This document shows, piece after piece, positions 1 to 7,244 of a stretch of DNA of 28,243 nucleotides. The stretch spans positions 1-28,243 of the IMG/VR virus record IMGVR_UViG_3300048837_000406, one strand, 5' to 3'. Numbering within the stretch: the stretch's first letter is position 1; each line of letters opens with the position of its first letter. The notes beneath the pieces were generated by a model, which searched no databases, had not been told where the DNA came from, and was given only the letters and a program-made list of their open reading frames with translations. A program made the position numbers and the translations under genes. The DNA comes from a virus.

Positions 1-404
1 GCATGGACGACGGCACCTACCGCGACATGCTGTGGGTGATCGCCCGTGTGCGCTCGGCGGCGGATCTCGACTTCGCCGGCCGGAAGAGCGTGCTCGATCA
101 CCTGTCCAGCCGGGGGGCGAAGATCGGAAACGGCCGCCCGGCGCGACAGAACGAGTGGGCCTTCATCGACCGCGCGCTGGCGGACTGCCAGCCGATGCTG
201 CGCAAGATCTGCGTGCTGAGCCGCGAGCTGGGCATCGAGCGCGGCAAGCAGAAACGCTACGTCGAGGGCATCGCCCGCCAGATGACCGGCATCGAGCACG
301 GCGGCGCCGTCATGAAGCCGCTGGAGCTGTGCAGCTACACCGAACTGTGGCGCATCACGGCGGCACTCAATAAGCACCTGCAGCGGCGGGAGGGGAAGGC
401 GTGA
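1..404 (+). CDS. gemA: GemA-like regulatory protein (Mu gp16 family), 5' truncated by window
   Basis: The 133 visible residues match the DUF1018/GemA family of Mu-like phages. The stretch DDGTYRDMLWVIARVRSAAD is the usual family core, followed by basic helices and a C-terminal helix typical of the family. Mu GemA is a modulator of host gene expression and DNA topology encoded in the early/middle region. Mu GemA is longer (about 170 residues), and the family normally has some 15-20 residues before this core, including a lysine-rich helix. The first in-window ATG is therefore probably internal and the true start lies left of position 1. The stop overlaps the next gene's GTG by GTGA. The family call is firm, the molecular function is not. 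Confidence 0.85.
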   Translation, partial: MDDGTYRDMLWVIARVRSAADLDFAGRKSVLDHLSSRGAKIGNGRPARQNEWAFIDRALADCQPMLRKICVLSRELGIERGKQKRYVEGIARQMTGIEHGGAVMKPLELCSYTELWRITAALNKHLQRREGKA

Positions 405-634
405 GTGGCCACGCCATGCTCGCCTTCGCCTTCCTCGCAGGCGCCGGCTTCGGCGCGGTGATCGCCTGGGCCTGGTTCGAGCGCTACGGCCGGCCGCGCG
501 AGATCGAGATCAAGGTCGACAAGGCCATGCTATCGCAGCTCAACGAGGCGCTGGTCATGGCCTGGCTCGATTCGCGCGGCCTGGTGTGGATGCCGAAGGG
601 CGTCGACTTCAAACCGAAGGTGCCGAAAGCATGA
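401..634 (+). CDS. Small membrane protein between gemA and mor
   Basis: A 77-residue protein that starts at a GTG overlapping the gemA stop. Residues about 6-25 form one hydrophobic segment rich in Ala, Gly and Phe (AMLAFAFLAGAGFGAVIAWA), followed by a charged cytoplasmic-type tail of about 50 residues. Small single-pass proteins of this kind are common between gemA and mor in Mu-like phages. I recognise no domain with a known function. Its stop overlaps the mor start by ATGA, which argues for translational coupling with the regulator. Confidence 0.7.
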   Translation: MSGHAMLAFAFLAGAGFGAVIAWAWFERYGRPREIEIKVDKAMLSQLNEALVMAWLDSRGLVWMPKGVDFKPKVPKA

Positions 635-1098
635 TGCACCCGCTCACGCCGGATGACATCGAGATCGTCGGTCATCTGCTGCCGCCGTCCGCGCACGTGC
701 TCATCAAGCATTTGGGCGTGGCGCCGGCGCTCGCGCTGCTCAACACCTGGCCCGGCGTGCAGTTCCAGATGCCGCGCCGCCCGGATGCGAATCCTGCCGG
801 CGCGAAAAAATGGAAGTTCATCGCCTCGATCATGGGGGAGGAGGCGACCGGCAAGCTTGCCGCTTACGCAGGCGGCGACGTGCTTGAGATTCCTATGTGC
901 CGCGCGGCGCGCGACGAGTTGCGTCACCGCACCATCCGGGCCGAGTTCGATGCGCTCACCCTCGTGGAAGGCATCAGCAAGTCGCAGGCCGTGCAGATCC
1001 TCGGTCTCAAGTACGGCCTGGTATGGCGTCAGATGGAAAAAATAATCGATCGCCCCGACGCCGCAGCTCCGGCTGCGGTGCAGGAGAGCCTGTTCTGA
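631..1098 (+). CDS. mor: Mor-family transcription activator (middle/late operon regulator)
   Basis: A 155-residue protein of the Mor/C family, which activates phage middle or late promoters as a dimer. The N-terminal half (LTPDDIEIVGHLLPPSAHVL) and the central helices resemble the Mor dimerisation region. Residues roughly 110-140 (EGISKSQAVQILGLKYGLVW) form the predicted helix-turn-helix. The ATG at 631 was chosen over an in-frame ATG at 586 because it gives the ATGA overlap with the preceding gene and begins where the family homology begins. In Mu two paralogues exist, Mor and C, with C immediately before lys. Here a single Mor-type gene occupies that position, so it is the natural candidate to act on the repeated elements at 1133, 9658 and 16218. 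That last point is inference. Confidence 0.88.
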   Translation: MMHPLTPDDIEIVGHLLPPSAHVLIKHLGVAPALALLNTWPGVQFQMPRRPDANPAGAKKWKFIASIMGEEATGKLAAYAGGDVLEIPMCRAARDELRHRTIRAEFDALTLVEGISKSQAVQILGLKYGLVWRQMEKIIDRPDAAAPAAVQESLF

Positions 1099-1132
1099 TA
1101 TATTTCACGCGCCCCGATTGATCCGGCGGCGA

Positions 1133-1187
1133 CCCCCGACCCGCTTCCCCCTGCGACATCCGTAGCGCGCGCGCGAAACTCGCGCGC
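1133..1187 (+). promoter_or_regulatory. Repeated late-control element, copy A (before lysis genes)
   Basis: A 20-bp C-rich box, CCCCCGACCCGCTTCCCCCT, lies at 1133-1152. A 16-nt gap follows, then a perfect dyad with 8-bp arms and a 3-nt centre (GCGCGCGA / TCGCGCGC, 1169-1176 and 1180-1187). The dyad ends directly before the endolysin ATG, and there is no Shine-Dalgarno sequence. Near-identical copies occur at 9658 and 16218. The position corresponds to Mu Plys, so a late promoter or operator is the leading interpretation. No conventional sigma-70 -10 box is visible. Confidence 0.6.
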
Positions 1188-1745
1188 ATGGCCTACGCAC
1201 CGTCCTACGCCGCCCGCGCTCCCGCGCCCGTCACAGACGGGCGCAAAGTCGACCTGATCGTCGTTCATTGTTCGGCCACACCGAATGGCCGCTGGGTGTC
1301 CACGCTCGACATCGATCACTGGCATGCCGAGCGCGGCTTTAAGCGCCAGGGCGAGTGGCGCGCGCGGCAGAATGCGCAGCTCGGCAGCATCGGCTACCAC
1401 TTCGTCATCTACACGAACGGCGCCATCGCCACCGGCCGCCACCTGGCCGAGGTTGGCGCGCATGTGGCCGGCCACAACCGGAACTCCATCGGCATCTGCA
1501 CGGTGGGGACAGATAAATTCTCCCTTGCTCAGTGGAGCGCGCTCGCCGCGCTGGTCGCGCAGCTGCAAAAGGAATTCCCCGGCGCGCGCGTGACCGGGCA
1601 CCGCAACCTTTCCCCGGATGCCGACGGCGACGGCACGGTCGAGCCTCGTGAGTGGACGAAAACCTGCCCAGGCTTCGATGTCGAAGCCTGGGTGCGCGCC
1701 GGCATGGTGCCGCCGGCGGCGCACGTGCTGGAGGCCGGGTCGTGA
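1188..1745 (+). CDS. Endolysin, T7-lysozyme-type N-acetylmuramoyl-L-alanine amidase
   Basis: A 185-residue zinc amidase that would cleave the MurNAc-L-Ala bond of peptidoglycan at lysis. Zinc ligands are visible: His27 in VVHCSAT, His138 in GHRNLSPD and Cys160 in TKTCPGF. Lys158 sits two residues before the cysteine, as catalytic Lys128/Cys130 do in T7 lysozyme, and Tyr70 in GYHFVI matches the T7 catalytic tyrosine. No signal peptide or cell-wall-binding domain is seen, so export would depend on a holin. It is the first gene after repeated element A, in the position of Mu lys, although Mu itself uses a different lysis enzyme. The ATG abuts the dyad with no clear ribosome binding site. The stop overlaps the next GTG start. 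Confidence 0.92.
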   Translation: MAYAPSYAARAPAPVTDGRKVDLIVVHCSATPNGRWVSTLDIDHWHAERGFKRQGEWRARQNAQLGSIGYHFVIYTNGAIATGRHLAEVGAHVAGHNRNSIGICTVGTDKFSLAQWSALAALVAQLQKEFPGARVTGHRNLSPDADGDGTVEPREWTKTCPGFDVEAWVRAGMVPPAAHVLEAGS

Positions 1746-1936
1746 AAAAACCCTGGTGGAAATCGAAAGTGCTCTGGTTTAACGCGGTGGTGTCCGCCCT
1801 GGCCGCGCTTGAAGCCGGCGCCAACCTGATCCAGCCGTATGTGCCCGGCAACATCTACGCCTGGGGCCTCCTCCTGCTGATCGTCGGCAATGCCGTCCTG
1901 CGCGTCGTCACCGTCGAGGGGCTCAATCTCAAATGA
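1742..1936 (+). CDS. Putative holin or holin-like membrane protein
   Basis: A 64-residue protein starting at a GTG that overlaps the endolysin stop (GTGA). A basic N-terminus (VKKPWWKSK) is followed by two hydrophobic stretches, at roughly residues 10-22 and 34-52, separated by a turn containing GANLIQPYVPGN. Size, charge pattern and position directly after the amidase fit a small phage holin that permeabilises the inner membrane. I cannot assign a holin family, so the function rests mainly on context. A longer in-frame reading from 1652 would run through the endolysin gene and is rejected. The stop overlaps the next gene by ATGA. Confidence 0.65.
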   Translation: MKKPWWKSKVLWFNAVVSALAALEAGANLIQPYVPGNIYAWGLLLLIVGNAVLRVVTVEGLNLK

Positions 1937-2508
1937 AGCGGGCGACGGCCATCGTCCTCGTCTGCGCCGTCGTCGTCCTGGCCGCCGTCACGGCGGTTGG
2001 CCTTGCCTGGTGGCTGCGTCCCGACGCGGCCGTCGAGACGCCCGCGCCGGCCGCAACGCAGGCCGACGGCAGCCTGGTGCTGGCGCGCGCGCCGGACGCG
2101 AAAGCAACGCCGAAACAGGCGGTGCCGAAAGGCGCCCGCGTCGAGCGCGTGATGGCGGTGGACGTGAAGCCCGCCGGCGGCGGGCTCAAGCCGGGCGCGG
2201 ACTCGCTGCGCGTCGACATGACCCTGGTGCGCCTGCCGGACAAGACCCGCCGCGTCGTCGCCAGCTCGCCCGATGGCGAGGTGGTCGGCGGGATCGACAT
2301 CCCGGTCGAGCCGGCCGCGCCCGAGCCCGAGCCGAAGAAGTGGGCGGCCGGCGTCTCCTGGTCTCCCACGCACCGAACGGCCGGCATCTGGATCGAGCGC
2401 GATATCTGGCGCGTGCGCGTCGGCGCCGAGCTGGCGCAGGTGCGCCCGCTCGGCCTGTACGGCGGCGCCGATGCCGAACTGCGCGTACGGGCGGGATGGA
2501 CATTCTGA
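1933..2508 (+). CDS. Membrane-anchored protein of the lysis cassette, unknown function
   Basis: A 191-residue protein with an N-terminal signal anchor (residues about 5-28, ATAIVLVCAVVVLAAVTAVG) and then an Ala/Pro-rich linker. A probable periplasmic domain ends in alternating beta-strand-like residues (GIWIERDIWRVRVGAELAQV ... RVRAGWTF). In Mu this position holds genes thought to include spanin-type functions. No Rz-like coiled coil is evident, and no lipobox-bearing Rz1 was found in the overlapping frames I could inspect. It may be an unrelated spanin analogue or an accessory lysis protein. I do not recognise a named family. Confidence 0.55.
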   Translation: MKRATAIVLVCAVVVLAAVTAVGLAWWLRPDAAVETPAPAATQADGSLVLARAPDAKATPKQAVPKGARVERVMAVDVKPAGGGLKPGADSLRVDMTLVRLPDKTRRVVASSPDGEVVGGIDIPVEPAAPEPEPKKWAAGVSWSPTHRTAGIWIERDIWRVRVGAELAQVRPLGLYGGADAELRVRAGWTF

Positions 2509-2735
2509 TGGATGTATTCGACCGCGCCACCGAGCGCGAAGAGCAGCTGCGCGAGGCCGCGTTAAAAGCCCAGGAGCGGCGCGCCGGGTTAACGGGCAAG
2601 ACCTGGCGGGATTCTGCCGAGGAATGCCGGGTGTGCGGCGCCGGCATTCCGCTGAAGCGGCGCCGCGCCGTGCCGGGCGTGCAGACCTGCGTCGATTGTC
2701 AAACCGATTTGGAGCGGGCCGCGAGCCCCGGATAG
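2508..2735 (+). CDS. TraR/DksA-type C4 zinc finger protein
   Basis: A 75-residue protein with an N-terminal amphipathic helix (DRATEREEQLREAALKAQER). A four-cysteine finger follows with Cys40-x2-Cys43 and Cys61-x2-Cys64, containing the family signature GIPLKRRRAVPGVQTC. DksA/TraR proteins insert a coiled coil into the RNA polymerase secondary channel and modulate initiation. This is a short TraR-like version and is common in P2-like and Mu-like phages. The ATG at 2508 overlaps the previous stop as TGATG; an alternative in-frame ATG at 2496 would add four residues. A role in host or phage transcription is likely but not shown. Confidence 0.85.
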   Translation: MDVFDRATEREEQLREAALKAQERRAGLTGKTWRDSAEECRVCGAGIPLKRRRAVPGVQTCVDCQTDLERAASPG

Positions 2736-2741
2736 GAGAGC

Positions 2742-3071
2742 ATGGACCTCGAAGTCGTCAAGACCTGGCTGACCGTCATCAACATGATCGGCACCTTCGG
2801 CATCGGCGTGTGGCTGTACCTGGAGAAACGCAGCGACAAGACCAATCTGCGCATCGACGTTGTCGAAGCCTCGTTGAAAGTCCACGGCGAGCAGCTCGCG
2901 CACCTGGAGGCGAAGGCCGATGGGGCGCCGACGCACGACGATCTTTCCGAGCTGCACGAAAAGGTCAACAAGGTCGGCGAGGGGGTTAAGGAGCTGACCG
3001 GGGAATTCAAGGGGGTCCGAAACCTACTGAACACTATCCACCAGCACCTGCTCAACGGAGGCAAGCCGTGA
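2742..3071 (+). CDS. DUF2730 family membrane protein (Mu gp25-like)
   Basis: A 109-residue protein with one N-terminal membrane helix (residues about 8-27, TWLTVINMIGTFGIGVWLYL) and a long predicted coiled coil behind it (repeated Leu/Val heptads, residues 35-100). This layout and position before the terminase genes are typical of DUF2730 proteins, Mu gp25 and relatives. The role is unknown. The membrane anchor and coiled coil suggest oligomerisation at the inner membrane. A GGAG-type ribosome binding site (TAGGAGAGC) precedes the ATG. The stop overlaps the next GTG. Confidence 0.75.
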   Translation: MDLEVVKTWLTVINMIGTFGIGVWLYLEKRSDKTNLRIDVVEASLKVHGEQLAHLEAKADGAPTHDDLSELHEKVNKVGEGVKELTGEFKGVRNLLNTIHQHLLNGGKP

Positions 3072-3364
3072 GCTACGCGCAGAGCGTCGAATCCGCCCGG
3101 CGGCTGACCATCCTGCTCGCCTTGTTTTTCGCGCCCGGCTACACGATGGCGCGCGCCGCGCTGCGCGTTCAGGTTGAGCTGACCGGCTACCTGGTTAGCT
3201 CAGATCGTCTCGCCACGGACCTGGCCTGGCTGGCCGAACAGGGGCTCGTCGAGGCGCTGGAGCTCGACGCCGTGCGCCTCACCGACCGCGGCGCCGACGT
3301 GGCCACCGGCAGGACGCAGACTCCCGGCGTGCGCAGGCCGGGTCCGGGAGAGGCGTCGATTTAA
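3068..3364 (+). CDS. Mu gp26-like winged-helix small protein
   Basis: A 98-residue protein from a GTG that overlaps the previous stop. The pattern of helices and a closing wing (APGYTMARAALRVQVE, then DRLATDLAWLAEQGLVEALE, then AVRLTDRGADVATG) looks like a winged helix-turn-helix with the usual LTdRG wing motif. It resembles the small ArsR-like proteins annotated as the VpaChn25_0724 family in Mu-like phages. DNA binding is plausible. A role in terminase function or transcription cannot be separated from sequence. The C-terminal 15 residues are low-complexity. Confidence 0.7.
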   Translation: MSYAQSVESARRLTILLALFFAPGYTMARAALRVQVELTGYLVSSDRLATDLAWLAEQGLVEALELDAVRLTDRGADVATGRTQTPGVRRPGPGEASI

Positions 3365-3378
3365 CCGCAGGAGGATGT

Positions 3379-3615
3379 ATGGAAAACCAGCACCAGCACA
3401 TCAAGGGCTACCGCGATCTCTTTCAAGATGAGATCGCGCTGATGAACGAGATCAAGAACAAGGCGGCCGAAGTCGGCGCACTGATCGAGGCGCTGGAGAC
3501 AGCCGCAAAGGATCGCGGCCTGCTCGACGGCCGGTGGATCGCCATCGGCAAAACCGACCTGCAAAAAGGTTTCATGGCCCTGGTGCGCGCAGTGGCGCGC
3601 CCTGAGAGTTTCTAG
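3379..3615 (+). CDS. acb2: Acb2-like cyclic-nucleotide sponge (anti-CBASS)
   Basis: A 78-residue all-helical protein that matches the Acb2/Tad1 hairpin pattern: HIKGYRDLFQDEIALMNEIK, a second helix around GALIEALE, and the C-terminal block WIAIGKTDLQKGFMALVRAV. Phage Acb2 proteins form hexamers that bind the cyclic di- and trinucleotide signals of CBASS immunity, preventing effector activation. Tyr11 and Lys26, which I recall as nucleotide-contacting residues in characterised Acb2, fall at exactly these positions. The gene has a strong ribosome binding site (GCAGGAGGATGT). It sits between the gp26-like gene and the small terminase, so it would be expressed with the late genes or as part of the lysis operon. 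Binding specificity cannot be read from sequence. Confidence 0.85.
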   Translation: MENQHQHIKGYRDLFQDEIALMNEIKNKAAEVGALIEALETAAKDRGLLDGRWIAIGKTDLQKGFMALVRAVARPESF

Positions 3616-3620
3616 CGATC

Positions 3621-4127
3621 ATGGCCCACGGCGAAGACATTCGCCGCGCCGTGCGCGCGGCTTTCATCTTCCAGCAGCTCACGCTGGAGGTGTCGGCGCA
3701 GAGATCCGGCGTGCCGCTCGCCACCGCGCGCCGATGGAAGCGCGATGCGCTCGACGCCGGCGACGACTGGGACAAGGCGCGCGCCGCGCAGATGATCGCC
3801 GGCGGCGGCATCGAGGACGTGGTGCGCCAGACCCTCGCCGTGGTGGTGCAGCAGGTGCAGTCTACCGTCGATGCCATCCAGGCATCGCCCGACATGCCGC
3901 CGGCCGAAAAGGTCAAGGCGCTCGCCAGCCTCGCCGACGCCTACAACAAGCTGATGGCGGCGAGCCGCCGCCTGATGCCGGAGACGGATCGGCTCGCAGT
4001 GGCCACCGATGTGGTGCGCCGCCTCGGCGAGTTCGTGCGCTCGAGACATCCGCGCCACGTCGCCGCCTTCGCGGAAATCCTGGAGCCGTTCGCCGACGAG
4101 TTGGCGCGAACCTATGGCGGCCAGTAA
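3621..4127 (+). CDS. DUF1804 protein, probable small terminase subunit (Mu gp27-like)
   Basis: A 168-residue protein with an N-terminal helix-turn-helix (residues about 8-38: DIRRAVRAAFIFQQLTLEVS, then TARRWKRDALDAG) and a mainly helical remainder. It belongs to the DUF1804 family found immediately before the large terminase of Mu-like phages. The HTH and location fit a DNA-recognising small terminase that marks the packaging site near the phage left end. Mu packages headful from pac, and the same is expected here. The last 14 bases overlap the start of the large subunit. Confidence 0.8.
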   Translation: MAHGEDIRRAVRAAFIFQQLTLEVSAQRSGVPLATARRWKRDALDAGDDWDKARAAQMIAGGGIEDVVRQTLAVVVQQVQSTVDAIQASPDMPPAEKVKALASLADAYNKLMAASRRLMPETDRLAVATDVVRRLGEFVRSRHPRHVAAFAEILEPFADELARTYGGQ

Positions 4128-5742
4128 GACCTCACGCCGGGCATTCCTCGACGAGGTTGCGCGCTATGCCGGCGAGTTCCGCCAGATCATCGAGGCGGAA
4201 GTCTCCGGCTTCGACCCCGACCCGGCGGCATCGCATCAACGGCGGGAGCGCGCCTGGCGCGACTTCGAATTCTTCGCACGCACCTACTTCCCGCACTATG
4301 TAAAGAAGGCGAACAGCCGGCTTCACGACTATCTATACAGGCGGCTGCCGGAGATCGCCGACAGCGACAAGAGCGAGACCGACGCCATCGCCGCGCCGCG
4401 CGGCGAAGCCAAGTCCACCATCACCTCGCAGCTCTTCGTCATCTGGTGCGTGGTGACCGAGCGCAAGTGGTATCCCATGATCGGCATGGACGCCTTCGAC
4501 CAGGCGGCCATCATGCTTGAGGCGATCAAGGCCGAGCTGGAGGGCAACCCGCGCCTGGCGATGGACTTCCCGGAGTCCTGTGGCGGCGCCGGCCGCGTCT
4601 GGCAGGCCGGCGTGATCGTCACCCGCAACGATCGCAAGATCGAGGCCGTCGGCAGCGGCAAGCGCATCCGGGGCCGCCGGCATGGCCCGCATCGCCCCGA
4701 CCTGTTCGTCGGCGACGATCTGGAAAACGACGAGAACGTGCGCACGCCGGAGCAGCGCGACAAGCTCCAGTCGTGGATCACGAAGGCGGTATTGAAACTG
4801 GGCGGCGCCGGCGAGAAGTTCGACGGCATCATCATCGGCACCATCCTGCACTACGACTCCGTTCTGGCCCGTCTGCTCAAGAACCCGATGTGGCGCTCGG
4901 CGAAATTCAAGGCCGTGATGCGCTGGCCGGACCGCATGGATCTGTGGGACCAATGGGAGAGCGTGCTACTCGGCCTCGGCGAGGCGGCGGCCGACGTTGT
5001 CTACGCCAAGCGGCAAACCGAGATGGACGCGGGCGCCGAGGTCTCCTGGCCTGCCGGCCGCCCGCTCGTGGCGCTGATGAAGCTCCGCGCCCGCGACGGC
5101 CACGCCGCCTTCGACTCCGAGCTGCAGAACGACCCGCTCTCCGACGACGACGCCCCGTTCGCCAAGGTCATCACTTTTTGGGTGGACCGACTGGCCAGCT
5201 GGGTTTTCTTCGGCGCCTGCGACCCTTCGCTGGGCAAGGCCGGCGCCAGCCGGGACCCATCGGCATTGCTGGTGGGCGGCTTCAACCGGGAAACAGGCAT
5301 CCTCGATGTCGTCGAGGCGCTGATCCGCAAGCGCCTGCCCGACCGCATCATCGAGGACATCATCGCCCTGCAGGTCGAATACCGCTGCCTGTTGTGGGTC
5401 ATCGAGTCCGTACAGTTTCAGGAGTTCCTGCGCACCGAACTCGTCAAGCGCTCGGCGGCGCGCGGCATCCCCGTCCCCGCACGCGCCGTGACGCCTCACG
5501 CCGACAAGCTGCTGCGCATCGAGAGCCTGCAGCCCCATATGGCGAATGGCCTCATCCGCCTGCATGCGAGCCAGAGCACGCTGATCGATCAGTTGCGCCA
5601 TTTCCCGAAGGCCGATCACGACGACGGCCCGGATGCCCTGCACATGCTGTGGATGGCGGCCATATCCGGCGCCGGATCGATCCCCACCACCACTTCCCGC
5701 CCGCGCCGCGCCGGCGCCGGCGGCATTGCGTCGAGGTACTGA
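4114..5742 (+). CDS. Terminase large subunit (Mu gp28-like)
   Basis: A 542-residue packaging motor. The ATPase domain shows a Walker A-like APRGEAKST at residues 94-102 and a Walker B-like DLFVGDD at about 196-202. The C-terminal RNase H-like nuclease shows acidic positions in ACDPSLG (Asp370) and DHDDGPDAL (about 501-509). It translocates DNA into the prohead and cuts after a headful. The ATG at 4114 lies within the small subunit's end (14-nt overlap) and begins MAASKTSRR. The reading frame is open further upstream, but that part is antisense-like to real coding and is discarded. Confidence 0.93.
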   Translation: MAASKTSRRAFLDEVARYAGEFRQIIEAEVSGFDPDPAASHQRRERAWRDFEFFARTYFPHYVKKANSRLHDYLYRRLPEIADSDKSETDAIAAPRGEAKSTITSQLFVIWCVVTERKWYPMIGMDAFDQAAIMLEAIKAELEGNPRLAMDFPESCGGAGRVWQAGVIVTRNDRKIEAVGSGKRIRGRRHGPHRPDLFVGDDLENDENVRTPEQRDKLQSWITKAVLKLGGAGEKFDGIIIGTILHYDSVLARLLKNPMWRSAKFKAVMRWPDRMDLWDQWESVLLGLGEAAADVVYAKRQTEMDAGAEVSWPAGRPLVALMKLRARDGHAAFDSELQNDPLSDDDAPFAKVITFWVDRLASWVFFGACDPSLGKAGASRDPSALLVGGFNRETGILDVVEALIRKRLPDRIIEDIIALQVEYRCLLWVIESVQFQEFLRTELVKRSAARGIPVPARAVTPHADKLLRIESLQPHMANGLIRLHASQSTLIDQLRHFPKADHDDGPDALHMLWMAAISGAGSIPTTTSRPRRAGAGGIASRY

Positions 5743-5743
5743 C

Positions 5744-7243
5744 ATGACCACCAAAGGCATCTGGATCAGCGACCGCCAGTTCATCCGCTTCGCCGAGCCG
5801 CGCGTGAAGCTCACCGACCAGATCGCCACGCGCGATCGCTCCATCGATTACATGGGGCTCAACCTGGTCCTGACGAACCCCGACCCCATCCTCAAGGCGC
5901 GCGGCGAGGACATCCGCATCTACCGGGATCTGCGCTCCGACGCCCACGTCGGCGGCTGCGTGCGCCGGCGCAAGAGCGCCGTCAAGGCGCTGGAGTCCGG
6001 CCTCGACCGCGCCAAGGCCAAAAGCCGCGTCGCCAAGAACATCGAGTCCATCCTCGCCGATCTCGACATGGACCGCATCGTCGGCGAGATCCTCGAAGCC
6101 GTGCTCTACGGCTATCAGCCGATGGAGATCACCTGGGCGCGCGCCGGCGGCCTGGTGGTGCCGGCCAACGTCGAGTCGAAGCCGCCGGAATGGTTCTGCT
6201 TCGACACCGACAACCGGCTGCGCTTCAAGACGCGCAGCCGGCCGATGGAGGGCGAGGAGGTTCCGCCGAGGAAGTTCCTGCTGCCGCGCCAGGAGCCCAC
6301 CTACGCCAACCCCTACGGCTTCCCGGATCTCTCGATGTGCTTCTGGCCGCTCGTCTTCAAGAAAGGCGGCGTCAAGTTCTGGATCGGCTTCGCCGAGAAA
6401 TACGGCACGCCCTGGGCAATCGGCAAGGTGCCGCGCGGCACGGGGCAGGGCGAAATGGATGCGCTCGCCGACCGGCTCGACGCCATGATCCAGGACGCCG
6501 TCGCCGTCATCCCCGACGACGGCTCGGTCGAGATCATCGAGGCCGCCGGCAAGTCGGCCAGCGCCGACCTCTACGAGAGCCTGGTCATGTACTGCCGCTC
6601 GGAAGTCAGCATCGCGCTCACCGGCACCAACCAGACGGTGGAGGCCGACGTCAACCGCGCATCGAGCGCTTCCGGCCTGGAAGTGGCCGAGGATATCCGC
6701 GACGGCGACGCCGGCATCGTCGAAGCCGCCATCAACCAGCTCATCCGCTGGGTCGTCGAGATCAACTGGGGCGGCGCCGAGGTCCCCGTGTGGGAGATGT
6801 GGGACCAGAAGGCGCTCGACCAACTGCGCGCCGCGCGCGACAAGTCCGTCTCCGAATCGGGCGCGCGCCTGACCAATGCCTACTGGATACGCGCCTACGA
6901 CTTCCAGGAAGGCGACCTCGCCGACCCCGCCCCCGGGCCCCCCTTTGAAAAAGGGGGGCCGGGGGAGATTTCTCCCGCCTTCGCCGACCCTGCGCCGCCC
7001 GCCACCTACACCGACCGCGCCGCCGACACCCTCGGCCGCACCGCCGCGCCGGCCTGGGAAGCCATCCTTGGCCAGGTGCGCGGCATGGTGGCCGAGGCCA
7101 AAAGCCTGCGCGAGCTGGCCGACGCCATCCAGGCCGCCTTCGCCGACCTCGACACCGCCGAACTCACCCGCGTCATGCAGCTCGCCTTCACTGCCGCCGA
7201 GCTGGCCGGCATGAGCGACGTGCGCGACGAGTCGGCGGCGTGA
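5744..7243 (+). CDS. Portal protein, DUF935 family (Mu gp29-like)
   Basis: A 499-residue portal protein. The N-terminus (MTTKGIWISDRQFIRF) and the conserved blocks RSDAHVGGCVRRRKSAVKAL, LYGYQPMEITW and the central GYQPMEI-to-RPMEG segment are typical of DUF935. Portal dodecamers form the DNA gate and nucleate head assembly. Between residues about 395 and 411 an unusual Gly/Pro-rich insert (PGPPFEKGGPGE) is encoded by a strong palindrome described separately. It falls between the portal core and the C-terminal helices, where an insertion should be tolerated. The ATG lies just after the terminase stop. Confidence 0.9.
   Translation: MTTKGIWISDRQFIRFAEPRVKLTDQIATRDRSIDYMGLNLVLTNPDPILKARGEDIRIYRDLRSDAHVGGCVRRRKSAVKALESGLDRAKAKSRVAKNIESILADLDMDRIVGEILEAVLYGYQPMEITWARAGGLVVPANVESKPPEWFCFDTDNRLRFKTRSRPMEGEEVPPRKFLLPRQEPTYANPYGFPDLSMCFWPLVFKKGGVKFWIGFAEKYGTPWAIGKVPRGTGQGEMDALADRLDAMIQDAVAVIPDDGSVEIIEAAGKSASADLYESLVMYCRSEVSIALTGTNQTVEADVNRASSASGLEVAEDIRDGDAGIVEAAINQLIRWVVEINWGGAEVPVWEMWDQKALDQLRAARDKSVSESGARLTNAYWIRAYDFQEGDLADPAPGPPFEKGGPGEISPAFADPAPPATYTDRAADTLGRTAAPAWEAILGQVRGMVAEAKSLRELADAIQAAFADLDTAELTRVMQLAFTAAELAGMSDVRDESAA
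6930..6976. repeat. Palindromic repeat inside the portal gene
   Basis: A stem of GGCCCCCCTTT (6936-6946) and AAAGGGGGGCC (6950-6960) around a GAA loop, extended by CCCCC/GGGGG on the outside with one bulged G. A second perfect hairpin follows at 6963-6976 (GGGAGA-TT-TCTCCC). The whole is in frame and adds a peptide like PPFEKGGPGE. It resembles short C/G-run palindromes that I recall as scattered in many environmental bacterial genomes. I cannot confirm other copies from this window. Confidence 0.75.
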
Positions 7244-7244
7244 C

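Noticed and set aside
1890-2507. Open frame overlapping the lysis-cassette membrane protein, read as a long gene into the DksA/TraR protein
   Set aside because: The upstream part is arginine-rich shadow sequence; only the segment from 2508 has the zinc finger and a proper stop-start overlap.
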